The position numbers and the translations under genes are program-made. From contig DASWKF010000084.1 of the NCBI GenBank assembly GCA_036396795.1, positions 145,372-209,371 of the forward strand: DNA of 64,000 bases, read 5' to 3'. The notes beneath the pieces were generated by a model. The model was not told the origin of the DNA and did no database searches. It worked only from the letters and a program-made list of their open reading frames with translations. Shown one piece after another: positions 33,975 through 43,046 of this stretch; position 1 is the stretch's first letter, and each line of letters opens with the position of its first letter. This stretch comes from JAHEEM01 sp036396795 (lineage in GTDB: Bacteria > Pseudomonadota > Gammaproteobacteria > Steroidobacterales > Rariloculaceae).

Positions 33975-35192
33975 TCACTCGTAACGCAGCGCCTCGATCG
34001 GATCGAGCCGGGAGGCTCGATGCGCCGGCCAGCTTCCGAAGAACAGGCCGACGCCGATGCTGAACGCAAAGGCCATGACGACGGATTCCGGCGAAATGAA
34101 CGTTTGCCAGCCCGCGTATTGTGAGAGCAGGACGGCAAGACCGATTCCCGCGAGTATTCCGAGCGCACCGCCGAAGAGGCACAAAGCGACCGATTCGACG
34201 AGAAACTGCAACAGGATATTGAGCCGCGTGGCGCCGAGCGCCATGCGAATCCCGATTTCCCGCGTCCGCTCCGTAACGCTGACGAGCATGATGTTCATGA
34301 TGCCGATGCCGCCGACGATCAGGCTGACTCCGGCGATGCTGGCGAGCAGAAACGTAAACGTCTGCTGGGCCTCCTGCTGCGTGGCTAGAAACTGCCGGCG
34401 GTCGATGATCGCAAAATCATTGGGTTTACCCGGGAGAATCTTGTGCTCCGTTCGCAAGACGCGCTCTATATCCACCATCGCCCGTTCCAGCGATACCCCG
34501 TCGACGACTCGCAGACTGATATTGTCGAGCTCCTCGGTGCCGAGCACCCGCTGCTCGGCTGTGAACAATGGGATGTATGCGGAGCCGTCGGGGCTTCCGC
34601 CGACGACGTCGCCGACCTCGTCGAGGATTCCGATCACCTCGAACGGCTGTGAGTTGAGTTGCAGGATTTGGCCGAGCAAGGCCTCCCCGGCGGTTTCCAG
34701 ACGCTGCGGCAATTCGGCGCCGAGCACGACGACGCGGCGTTTCTGGCGGTCCTCCGCCTGCGTGAAAAACCTGCCGAGCGCGAGCGGGAAACGATACAGC
34801 TCATGGTACTGATAACTCGTGCCGACCAGGCGTGCGTTCGTGTTCGTGCTGCCGAGCTTGAGCTGGCCGCGATTCCTGAGCTCGGGCACGACGGCGTCGA
34901 GGTAGCGTGAGTTCCGCTCCAATGGCTCGAGATCGTCGACGACGAGTGTCAGCTGATCCCGGGAAACGCCTCTGGAGAAGAACGACGATGCGGAGAGCGT
35001 CAGAATGTTCGCGCCCAGAGCCGCGATCTGATCGTCGATCTGTCTTTGCGCGCCGGCACCGGCGGCTAGCATCGTTATGACGGCGCCGACACCGATGATG
35101 ATGCCGAGCATCGTCAGAATTCCCCGAAACAGGTTCGCTGCGATCGATTCGAAGGCGACGCGAATGATTTCTCCGAGCAGCATCAAAAGCAT
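33975..35192 (-). CDS. ABC transporter permease, MacB/FtsX type
   Basis: A 405-residue permease with the MacB architecture: an N-terminal helix (LRGILTMLGIIIGVGAV-type segment at residues 23-43), a large periplasmic MacB_PCD domain (residues ~50-270), then three helices in the FtsX domain with LIVGGIGIMNIMLVSVTERTREIGIRMALGA and a C-terminal AHRASRLDPIEALRYE. Such proteins pair with a LolD/MacB-type ATPase to move lipoproteins, peptides or antibiotics by mechanotransmission. No ATPase or periplasmic adaptor gene is nearby, so it either uses a partner encoded elsewhere or is the remnant of a split operon. Confidence 0.87.
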   Translation of the reverse strand: MLLMLLGEIIRVAFESIAANLFRGILTMLGIIIGVGAVITMLAAGAGAQRQIDDQIAALGANILTLSASSFFSRGVSRDQLTLVVDDLEPLERNSRYLDAVVPELRNRGQLKLGSTNTNARLVGTSYQYHELYRFPLALGRFFTQAEDRQKRRVVVLGAELPQRLETAGEALLGQILQLNSQPFEVIGILDEVGDVVGGSPDGSAYIPLFTAEQRVLGTEELDNISLRVVDGVSLERAMVDIERVLRTEHKILPGKPNDFAIIDRRQFLATQQEAQQTFTFLLASIAGVSLIVGGIGIMNIMLVSVTERTREIGIRMALGATRLNILLQFLVESVALCLFGGALGILAGIGLAVLLSQYAGWQTFISPESVVMAFAFSIGVGLFFGSWPAHRASRLDPIEALRYE

Positions 35193-35347
35193 CTCCGGAA
35201 GCGGCCTTGGACGCGCCGCTGAAAAGTATAGCCCAGTTCGATCTCAAGCCCGCGCGGCGACGACGGCGAGCCCGGCTCGTCCATGGCGTTGCGGGAGACT
35301 GGGACCCGCGCAGTTGTGCGTCCTCGGAGGGTCGTATAGATTGATAG

Positions 35348-35581
35348 ATGACAACATCGGAGCCGACGGACGTGTCATTGCGGGATCAAGTCGAGCGGCT
35401 GCTGCCGGGCTGGAAGCGCTGGTACCCGAGCTTGTTCGAGGCGGCACGCGACCTCGGGCTCATACGCGCTCGTGTCTGCTCTCCGGACAGCCTCCTGCTG
35501 AGCAAGCGCCATGCGAGCATCCAGCGCGACGCCGAAGAAGCTCATCGGGAGAAGTGGGGCGGCAAGAACGCCGAGCCTTGA
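35348..35581 (+). CDS. Small hypothetical protein
   Basis: A 77-residue charged soluble protein opening MTTSEPTDVSLRDQVERLL and containing WKRWYPSLFEAARDLGLI. I do not recognise a family. It has no membrane helix, signal or cofactor motif; predicted content is mostly helical. It sits alone between the divergent ABC permease gene and the converging anti-sigma-like gene, whose stop codon is one base beyond its own stop. Coding is supported mainly by a clean ATG and open frame, so it may be spurious. Confidence 0.4.
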   Translation: MTTSEPTDVSLRDQVERLLPGWKRWYPSLFEAARDLGLIRARVCSPDSLLLSKRHASIQRDAEEAHREKWGGKNAEP

Positions 35582-35893
35582 TCAACGGTCGAGCGCGGCC
35601 ATCGTCAGCGGCGCGACCACGCTCAGGAACGCGAGCATGGCGACACTCCAAAGACCTAGGAGTTCCGACGGGGTCCGCGCGGCCACATCGTTGCCGAGCC
35701 ACGCGATGATCGTCCAGGTCAGCTGAGACACCGGCCCGATGGCGAGTAGCAGCCCCGAAACGACGGCGCTTGCGAGCACGGCGCGCCGCAAGAGTATCCG
35801 CCGGCGAATTCGTTTCATCACGGCGGCAGAAAATCCGTGATCCTCGATTCCCAAGTAATATTGTCGAAACAGGGCTTCGACCTCAGAATCCAT
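35582..35893 (-). CDS. Small membrane protein downstream of ECF sigma factor, putative anti-sigma
   Basis: A 103-residue protein with a cytoplasmic N-terminus (EALFRQYYLGIEDHGFSAAV), a basic RIRRRILLRR stretch, and two membrane helices (about residues 37-58 and 74-98). The arrangement, short cytoplasmic part plus membrane helices and a start overlapping the end of an ECF sigma gene by 11 bases, fits an anti-sigma factor, though no zinc-binding HxxxCxxC motif is present. ATG at 35893 is chosen because upstream codons read as the antisense of the sigma tail and lack similarity to anything. Regulation of the sigma factor is inferred from context only. Confidence 0.65.
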   Translation of the reverse strand: MDSEVEALFRQYYLGIEDHGFSAAVMKRIRRRILLRRAVLASAVVSGLLLAIGPVSQLTWTIIAWLGNDVAARTPSELLGLWSVAMLAFLSVVAPLTMAALDR

Positions 35894-36446
35894 CCGGTTT
35901 TCTCCTTGGCCGAGCTTGCACCGTCGGCTCGATGCGAAAGCGCTCTCGCAGTTTACTCTTGCTGCGATGAATTCTAGCCTTGATGGTGCCCAGCGGTTTC
36001 CCGAGGATCTTCCCGGCCTCGGAGTGGCTACAGCCAAAGCCGTAGCATAGTACCATCACGTCGCGTTCATCCGGGCTCAAGGTGGCGAGCATGCGCTCAA
36101 GATCGGTGAGCGCCTCGGCTCCGGGGTCCTTTGACGCCTCGGCGTGTTGTCGAGCTTGGGCCACCAACCGCGTCAGTCTTCTATTCTTACGGACGGATCC
36201 CAAGAATTCCCGGTAGGCGATTTTCATCAGCCAGGATCGAAATTGTCCCTGGCCGCGAAAGGAATCGAGATTCTCCCATGCGCGGACGAATGTATCCTGG
36301 GCCAGTTCATCGGCGCGGCCGGATTCCCCCGTCAGCTGGCGCAGCCAGCCGCGTATCGAGCTCTGATGGCGCAGCACCAACGCGGTATAGGCGTCGTTGT
36401 CTCCCGCGCGGGCGAGATTGACGAGCTCGCCGTCGCTAAGCGGCAT
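35883..36446 (-). CDS. ECF-type RNA polymerase sigma factor
   Basis: A 187-residue sigma-70 family protein of the ECF type. Region 2 is clear (DELAQDTFVRAWENLDSFRGQGQFRSWL, about residues 47-75), followed by a linker and region 4 with the helix-turn-helix GCSHSEAGKILGKPLGTIKARIHRSKSKLRE (about 138-170). It would direct transcription of its own operon and others in response to a signal relayed by the membrane protein encoded just downstream. It lies 31 bases after the DUF6249-like gene on the same strand. Confidence 0.93.
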   Translation of the reverse strand: MPLSDGELVNLARAGDNDAYTALVLRHQSSIRGWLRQLTGESGRADELAQDTFVRAWENLDSFRGQGQFRSWLMKIAYREFLGSVRKNRRLTRLVAQARQHAEASKDPGAEALTDLERMLATLSPDERDVMVLCYGFGCSHSEAGKILGKPLGTIKARIHRSKSKLRERFRIEPTVQARPRRKPDGF

Positions 36447-36477
36447 TGTTCACGGCGGGCGTCTTGGCCGGCTCCGC

Positions 36478-36843
36478 TCAATCCCTGGAGCTGAAACGCC
36501 AAAGGCCGAGGTAAGCGAGACCAATGAGTGCGGGTAGCGCGCTGATCGCGAGCAGAGGCCTGACGGCATCTTCCTCCCCGACGAGAACACCGAAGGCGGC
36601 GATGCCCAAGCCGGTTGCGAGCGCGATGACGCCGCGACGTAAATCCGCCTGGCTGCTCGGCCCCAATTGGCCCAGCCGCTCAAGCAATTCGGGGGTCAGC
36701 TCCTGACCCTTCTCGATGGCGATACGCACGGTTGCCTGTACCTCCCGGCGCGTACGATACGACCAATAGATAACCATCGATATCACGACAGCGACGGAGA
36801 CGAACAAGACGATCGGAATGAGAAATAGGACGACTCCTTCCAT
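36478..36843 (-). CDS. DUF6249-like membrane protein
   Basis: A 121-residue protein with an N-terminal helix (VLFLIPIVLFVSVAVVISMVIYW), a conserved cytoplasmic ~40-residue segment (TRREVQATVRIAIEKGQELTPELLERLG) and two more helices. This layout is typical of small proteins annotated DUF6249 that are commonly encoded beside ECF sigma genes. It is first in the sigma/anti-sigma operon. Its role is unknown; it could help sense envelope stress. Confidence 0.7.
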   Translation of the reverse strand: MEGVVLFLIPIVLFVSVAVVISMVIYWSYRTRREVQATVRIAIEKGQELTPELLERLGQLGPSSQADLRRGVIALATGLGIAAFGVLVGEEDAVRPLLAISALPALIGLAYLGLWRFSSRD

Positions 36844-36971
36844 CGAAAGGCCCCTTACTTTTGCGCAGAGAATAGCGCGGCTATTGGGTAGGATGCTCGA
36901 GGTCGGTGCCTCGGATGCGCGGACCGGTCACTCGAGCCGCAGCGCGCCACGTTGGAATATCCCTGAATATC

Positions 36972-37001
36972 TTGCAAGCGAATGATTATCATGATTTTTA
37001 T
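36972..37001 (+). promoter_or_regulatory. Candidate promoter overlapped by a Fur-box-like sequence
   Basis: TTGCAA (36972-36977) and TTTTAT (36996-37001) are spaced by 18 bases. The spacer reads AATGATTATCATGATTT, which matches the 7-1-7 Fur consensus at about 10 of 14 positions. It lies upstream of the plus-strand sulfite reductase genes and 130 bases before the divergent DUF6249 gene. An inverted repeat ATTGTT/AACAAT follows at about 37021-37047. Functional assignment is tentative. Confidence 0.3.
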
Positions 37002-37127
37002 TCTAGTGTGATTTGCGCATATTGTTCTGCTGCATCGGCATAACAATGCTCAACGCGACGTGTATGCTAAGCCTTCTAGGAGAGACACGATCACCGGCGG
37101 CAGCTGCGGCGTCGACGAAGGGCGACG

Positions 37128-37436
37128 GTGGTCGATACGGAAAACCCGATGCAGATGATAGTCGCCAGCCGGCTCACGGACGGTCGCGTGGTGTTCATGG
37201 CGCCTGGCAACAGCTGGGCCGAGAGTATCGATGAGGGCGTCGTCGCCGACGACAGCGATGCCGCCGCGGATCTGCTCGCCGAAGCGAAACGCGCGGCGGA
37301 GCGTTCCGTCGTGGTCGAGCCCTATCTCATCGAGGTCACCGTGACGGCCGGCCGGCTGCGGCCGGTCCTGCTGCGAGAGGCGATTCGGGCCTTCGGGCCT
37401 ACGGTCCATGATAGTGAAGCGGTCGTCAGGAGCTGA
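37128..37436 (+). CDS. DUF2849 protein of the sulfite reductase operon
   Basis: A 102-residue soluble protein matching the small DUF2849 family encoded next to cysI/nirA-type reductases in many proteobacteria. Typical features are the VASRLTDGRVVFMAPGNSW opening and a terminal VTAGRLRPVLLREAIRAFGPT. Start is GTG at 37128 or ATG at 37149. It ends five bases before the reductase gene. Function is not established; association with assimilatory sulfite reduction is by consistent neighbourhood. Confidence 0.75.
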   Translation: MVDTENPMQMIVASRLTDGRVVFMAPGNSWAESIDEGVVADDSDAAADLLAEAKRAAERSVVVEPYLIEVTVTAGRLRPVLLREAIRAFGPTVHDSEAVVRS

Positions 37437-37441
37437 GCCCG

Positions 37442-39114
<1,673 letters not shown>

Positions 39115-39115
<1 letters not shown>

Positions 39116-39612
39116 TGGCCTTGATCAAAGGCGGCCGCATGAGCTTGGACCCGTTCCACTCGGTCGGCGCCGAGGGTGAGTTGCCGGCCGACGGCGACGT
39201 GCTGGTGACGTTGGCGCGCTGGCAGGCGCAGCGCGAGGAGCTGCTCGGCCGCCCCGGGCGCCTCGGCGTGAAGCTCGCGAGCGACCAGCCGCCCGCGCTC
39301 ATTGCGAGCGATCTCGGCCACTTCGCCCTCGTGGCCTTGGAATTTCCCGCGTTTCGCGACGGCCGCGCTTACTCCTACGCGCGGCTGCTCAGGGAGCAAT
39401 TCGGCTATACCGGGGAGATCCGCGCCGTCGGCGACGTGTTGCTCGAGCAGCTGCACTTCATGGTCCGGGCCGGATTCGATGCGTTCGAGCTCGATAGCGC
39501 CGACCCCGAAGCCGACTTCGCCACCGCGGTCGGAGAATTCTCGGTGTGGTACCAGCCGGCCACTGACGACCGCCCCAGCGCTCTGGAGCTTCGGCACCGC
39601 CACGACCGATAG
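39115..39612 (+). CDS. DUF934 protein of the sulfate assimilation operon
   Basis: A 165-residue protein of the DUF934 family, found almost always between cysI-type reductase and cysH genes. Family features seen: LASDQPPALIASDLGHFALVALEFPAFRDGRAYSYARLLRE and GEIRAVGDVLLEQLHFMVRAGFDAFEL. Its exact role is not known to me; a contribution to sulfite reductase activity or electron supply has been assumed from gene context. Overlaps the reductase stop by one base. Confidence 0.85.
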
Positions 39613-40004
39613 GCGCGCCCATGCACATGCCCGCGGCGGCGGCCTCCTGGTCTCTGGAAAAGACCGATTTGCCGTGCGCAGCTTCGGGGCGCCGGCGCGA
39701 TACGAGCGTATCCGTATGAAATCCAAGACAACGCAAATATGACGTTTTTTTAATCAATCTGACACGATTGCAGCGATCCCGAGGGGACGGCGCCAGAGTT
39801 CAGCCTGTTCTCCACAGAGTTATCCACAGGAATTGTGGATTGCGGGGGCTCGCCGCGGTCCCAAAAAGCATGTGGAAATAGCGTCACTTTCTAATTTATC
39901 TCCTTGAGGAATAGGCGAATGAGGTCTTATTCATTCCCTTACCCGCGCAAGGTCGCTAGTGTGGGTCGCCCAGCTCCCGTGCAGGACTCAGTGGCCTTGC
40001 AGGC
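39613..40004 (+). other. AT-rich intergenic region upstream of cysH
   Basis: About 390 bases separate DUF934 and cysH although they are functionally linked. The region contains a run of T (39745-39752), four TCCACA cores described separately, and a TTATC-rich segment near 39894-39900. It probably carries an independent cysH promoter. No ORF of note is seen. Confidence 0.5.
39808..39879 (+). promoter_or_regulatory. Cluster of DnaA-box-like sequences
   Basis: Four 9-mers share a TCCACA core: TTCTCCACA (39808-39816, one mismatch to TTATCCACA), TTATCCACA (39820-39828, perfect box), and on the opposite strand CAATCCACA (39834-39842) and ATTTCCACA (39871-39879). The middle pair also forms an ATCCACA/TGTGGAT inverted repeat. 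The flanks are AT-rich. This could titrate DnaA, regulate cysH or be a cryptic origin-like element; it is not next to dnaA. Confidence 0.4.
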
Positions 40005-40748
40005 ATGATGTCGACGCTTCAGACAGCGACCCCGGCCGATACCGAAGGCGGCGAACTCGCGCCGGCTCGTCTTCGGCACGACCAGGTGCTCGAAGGCCTT
40101 TCGGCGGAGGAGCGAGCGGCCTGGGCCCTGGAGCATCTTCCGGGCGCGCACGTGCTGACGTCGAGCTTCGGTGCTCAGGCAGCCGTATCGCTCCACATGT
40201 TGACCCGGCTCGCACCGGAGCTTCCGGTCGTGCTCATCGACACGGGCTATTTATTCGCCGAAACCTACCGATTCATCGACGCTTTGCGCGAACGCTTTGC
40301 TCTGAATCTGAAGGTCTATCGAAGCGCAGTGTCTCCCGCTTGGCAGGAGGCCCGGCATGGCCAGCGCTGGCGGAACGGAATCGAGGGGATCGAGACGTAC
40401 AACGAGGAGAATAAGGTCGAGCCCATGCGTCGCGCGTTGCGCGAGCTCGGCGTGAAAACCTGGTTCGCCGGCTTGCGGCGCCAGCAAAGCGAGAGCCGTG
40501 CCAGCATCCCCTTTCTCAGCTTCGCCGCGGGGCGCTGGAAGGTCTGCCCGATCGCCGATTGGAGCGACCGCGATGTGCACCGCTACTTGACTCGTCACCG
40601 GCTGCCGTATCACCCGCTTGTCGATGAGGGCTATTTATCGATCGGGGATCGCCACAGTACGAGCTCGATATTCGATGTGGCGAACATCGAGGAGTTGCGG
40701 AACTTCGGCTTGAAACGCGAGTGCGGCATTCACGAGCTGGACGGCTAG
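40005..40748 (+). CDS. cysH: Phosphoadenosine phosphosulfate reductase
   Basis: A 247-residue thiol-dependent PAPS reductase producing sulfite for the siroheme reductase encoded upstream. Seen: the P-loop-like SSFGAQAAVSLHM, LIDTGYLFAETYRF, the YNEENKVEPMRRAL segment as in E. coli CysH, FAGLRRQQSESR, and the C-terminal catalytic ECGIHELDG. The Cys-Cys motifs that bind the 4Fe-4S cluster of APS reductases are absent, so PAPS rather than APS is the substrate, consistent with the APS kinase domain of Sat-CysC at 30 kb. Two adjacent ATGs (40005, 40008) may start it. Confidence 0.93.
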   Translation: MMSTLQTATPADTEGGELAPARLRHDQVLEGLSAEERAAWALEHLPGAHVLTSSFGAQAAVSLHMLTRLAPELPVVLIDTGYLFAETYRFIDALRERFALNLKVYRSAVSPAWQEARHGQRWRNGIEGIETYNEENKVEPMRRALRELGVKTWFAGLRRQQSESRASIPFLSFAAGRWKVCPIADWSDRDVHRYLTRHRLPYHPLVDEGYLSIGDRHSTSSIFDVANIEELRNFGLKRECGIHELDG

Positions 40749-40754
40749 GTCACC

Positions 40755-42536
40755 TCAGTCGCTCGAAGCCTCGCCCGCCGTCACTCGTGGATAGCGGATT
40801 TCGTCCACGAGCGCCTGAACTCGCAGCGGTGGCGGAGGCGTGAAGCGGCTGACCGTAATCGCTACGGTGAAGTTGAGCAGCATTCCCAGCGTGCCGATAC
40901 CCTCCGGTGATATCCCGAGCAACCACTCCGAGGCGATATCCTGGCCCCACGGCGCTCCTACCCATTGCAGAAACAACCCCTTGAAGTATTCGATGTAGCC
41001 GTAGGTGAATACGAGCCCCGCGAGCATGCCGGCGATCGCGCCTTGTTTGTTCATTCGCTTGTAGAATATTCCCAGCAGGATGCTCGGGAACAACGACGCG
41101 GCGGCGAGCCCGAACGCAAAGGCGACGACTTGGGCCACGAACGCGGGCGGATAGTAGCCGAGAGCTCCGGCGATCACGATCGCGGCTGCGGCGGAGATCC
41201 GCCCGGCCATGAGTTCCGCGCGCTCCGAGATCTGCGGCGCGATCACGCCTTTCAACAGATCGTGAGAGATTGCCGCCGATATCACGAGCAAAAGGCCTGC
41301 GGCCGTCGATAGCGCAGCGGCGATGCCTCCCGCGGCGATCAGGGCGATCACCCACTGCGGCAGGCCGGCGATCTCGGGATTGGCCAGCACCAGGATGTCG
41401 GGGTCGACCCGCAGCTCGTTGCCTCGCCATCCGAAGCGCCCCGCCTGTTGCGCGAAGCCCGGGTTGCGGTCGTTGTAGTACTGAATCCGGCCGTCGCCGT
41501 TGTGGTCCTCGAAGCTCAGCAGGCCGGTCGCTTCCCAAGTGCGGAACCAGTCGGGTCGGTCTTCGTAGCTCACATTGCCGTCCGGCGCGCCCACGGGCCC
41601 GACCTGTATGGTCTCGGTCAAATTCAGCCGCGCCATCGAGCCGACCGCAGGCGCCGTCAGGTACAGTATCCCGATGAACAGCAGCGCCCAGCCGGCGGAG
41701 TAGCGCGCGTCGCGGACCTTCGGCACGGTGAAGAATCGCACGATGACATGCGGCAGCCCCGCGGTCCCGATCATGAGCGCCGCCGTGATGCAGAATACGT
41801 CGATCATGCTCTTGGTGCCGGAGGTATACGCGGGGAAACCGAGCTCCGTCACGACCTGATCGAGCTTCTCCAGCAAAGGCAGCGAATCGCCTAGGACGAC
41901 ACTGCCGAAAGCGATCTGCGGGATCGGCATGCCGGTGATTTGCAAGGCGATGAAAACCGCGGGCACCGTATACGCGAAAATCAGCACGCAATATTGAGCG
42001 ATTTGCGTGTAGGTCACGCCTTTCATTCCGCCGAGCACCGCGTAGATGAATACGATGCCCATGCCGATCGCGAGGCCGGCACCGATCGGGACCTCGAGAA
42101 ACCGCGAGAAGACGATGCCGACGCCGCGCATCTGGCCCGCGACATAGGTGAACGAGATGAAGATCAGGCAGATCACGGCGACGATGCGGGCGACCCGCGA
42201 ATCGTAACGCTCTCCTACGAACTCAGGCACGGTGAACTTGCCGAATTTGCGGAGATACGGCGCGAGCAGCAACGCAAGCAGCACGTAACCGCCTGTCCAG
42301 CCCATGAGATAAACCGAGCCGTCGTAACCGAGAAAGGCGATGAGACCGGCCATCGAGATGAACGAGGCTGCCGACATCCAGTCCGCTGCCGTGGCCATGC
42401 CGTTGGCGACGGGGTGGACGTGCTTGCCGGCAACGTAGAAATCGCCGGTATCGCGCGCCCGTGACCAGATCGCGATGCCGATATAGACCGCGAAGCTGGT
42501 TCCGACGACGAGATAGGTCAGGAGCTTGAGGTCCAC
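40755..42536 (-). CDS. Na+/solute symporter large subunit (VC_2705-type SSS family)
   Basis: A 593-residue symporter of the SSS family with about 13 helices. It contains FYVAGKHVHPVANGMATAADWMSAASFISMAG near the N-terminus and the sodium-site region ALSTAAGLLLVISAAISHDLLK. A soluble insertion between helices carries an EF-hand-like loop, EDHNGDGRIQYYND (about residue 345), and a WFRTWEATG segment; such inserts are typical of this subfamily. Start is GTG at 42536, giving the usual DLKLLTYLVVG opening. It is preceded by its DUF4212 small subunit gene with a 29-base gap. Substrate is probably acetate or another small carboxylate. Confidence 0.88.
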   Translation of the reverse strand: MDLKLLTYLVVGTSFAVYIGIAIWSRARDTGDFYVAGKHVHPVANGMATAADWMSAASFISMAGLIAFLGYDGSVYLMGWTGGYVLLALLLAPYLRKFGKFTVPEFVGERYDSRVARIVAVICLIFISFTYVAGQMRGVGIVFSRFLEVPIGAGLAIGMGIVFIYAVLGGMKGVTYTQIAQYCVLIFAYTVPAVFIALQITGMPIPQIAFGSVVLGDSLPLLEKLDQVVTELGFPAYTSGTKSMIDVFCITAALMIGTAGLPHVIVRFFTVPKVRDARYSAGWALLFIGILYLTAPAVGSMARLNLTETIQVGPVGAPDGNVSYEDRPDWFRTWEATGLLSFEDHNGDGRIQYYNDRNPGFAQQAGRFGWRGNELRVDPDILVLANPEIAGLPQWVIALIAAGGIAAALSTAAGLLLVISAAISHDLLKGVIAPQISERAELMAGRISAAAAIVIAGALGYYPPAFVAQVVAFAFGLAAASLFPSILLGIFYKRMNKQGAIAGMLAGLVFTYGYIEYFKGLFLQWVGAPWGQDIASEWLLGISPEGIGTLGMLLNFTVAITVSRFTPPPPLRVQALVDEIRYPRVTAGEASSD

Positions 42537-42565
42537 GCCCGGAATCCAGAGGCTAGCGCAGCATC

Positions 42566-42826
42566 TTAATCTTCTTCGACGTCGTGCTCGCGGTCGAGGC
42601 GATTCATGCGCCAGGCGTAGTAGAAGATCACCGCGATGAAGCAAATGATCGAGCCTTGCTGCGCGAACCAGAATCCCAAGGGGACGCCGAAAAGCTGAAT
42701 TTCGTCCAAGGGTGAGACGAGGAGGATGCCGAAGCCGAAAGACACGACGAACCACACGGCCAGACAAGCTGCGACGAGCCGCAGGTTGGCACGCCAGTAG
42801 CGGTGCTTGGCGGTCTTCGAGTCCAT
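42566..42826 (-). CDS. DUF4212 small subunit of Na+/solute symporter
   Basis: An 86-residue protein with two membrane helices (about 20-40 and 52-72), matching the DUF4212 family that precedes VC_2705-type symporter genes. The YWRANLRLVAACLAVWFVVSFGFG and GFPLGFWFAQQGS-like (here GVPLGFWFAQQGS) blocks are typical. Probably forms the two-component transporter with the downstream large subunit. Confidence 0.9.
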   Translation of the reverse strand: MDSKTAKHRYWRANLRLVAACLAVWFVVSFGFGILLVSPLDEIQLFGVPLGFWFAQQGSIICFIAVIFYYAWRMNRLDREHDVEED

Positions 42827-42914
42827 CGGATGTAGCCCCCAGCGCGTTTCGGGCGCCTAGTCTAGTTCAAGCGGCCGTCGAATCGCCAGCGCGCCCGGCC
42901 TGCAAGCGCTGCTC

Positions 42915-43040
42915 CGTAGTCGTCGTTGCTGTCTGAAGCGGCTACCGCTGAACGAGCTCAAGATCGACAAATCCTTCATCATGGGCGTGCGTGATCGTCA
43001 GGACGAAGCCATCGTTCGCAGCGTCACGGCGCCGAGGTGA
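42915..43040 (+). pseudogene. Remnant of an EAL-domain (c-di-GMP phosphodiesterase) gene
   Basis: Between the divergent DUF4212 gene and the convergent-side feoB end, the plus strand from 42933 to the TGA at 43038 reads LKRLPLNELKIDKSFIM followed by a segment rich in D and I ending in the stop. This is the middle of an EAL domain (the L-K-I-D-R/K-S-F-V/I segment). Immediately upstream the reading frame breaks and no start or N-terminal domain exists, and the C-terminal part is absent. It is therefore a decayed fragment, not a gene. Confidence 0.65.
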
Positions 43041-43046
43041 TCCGAA

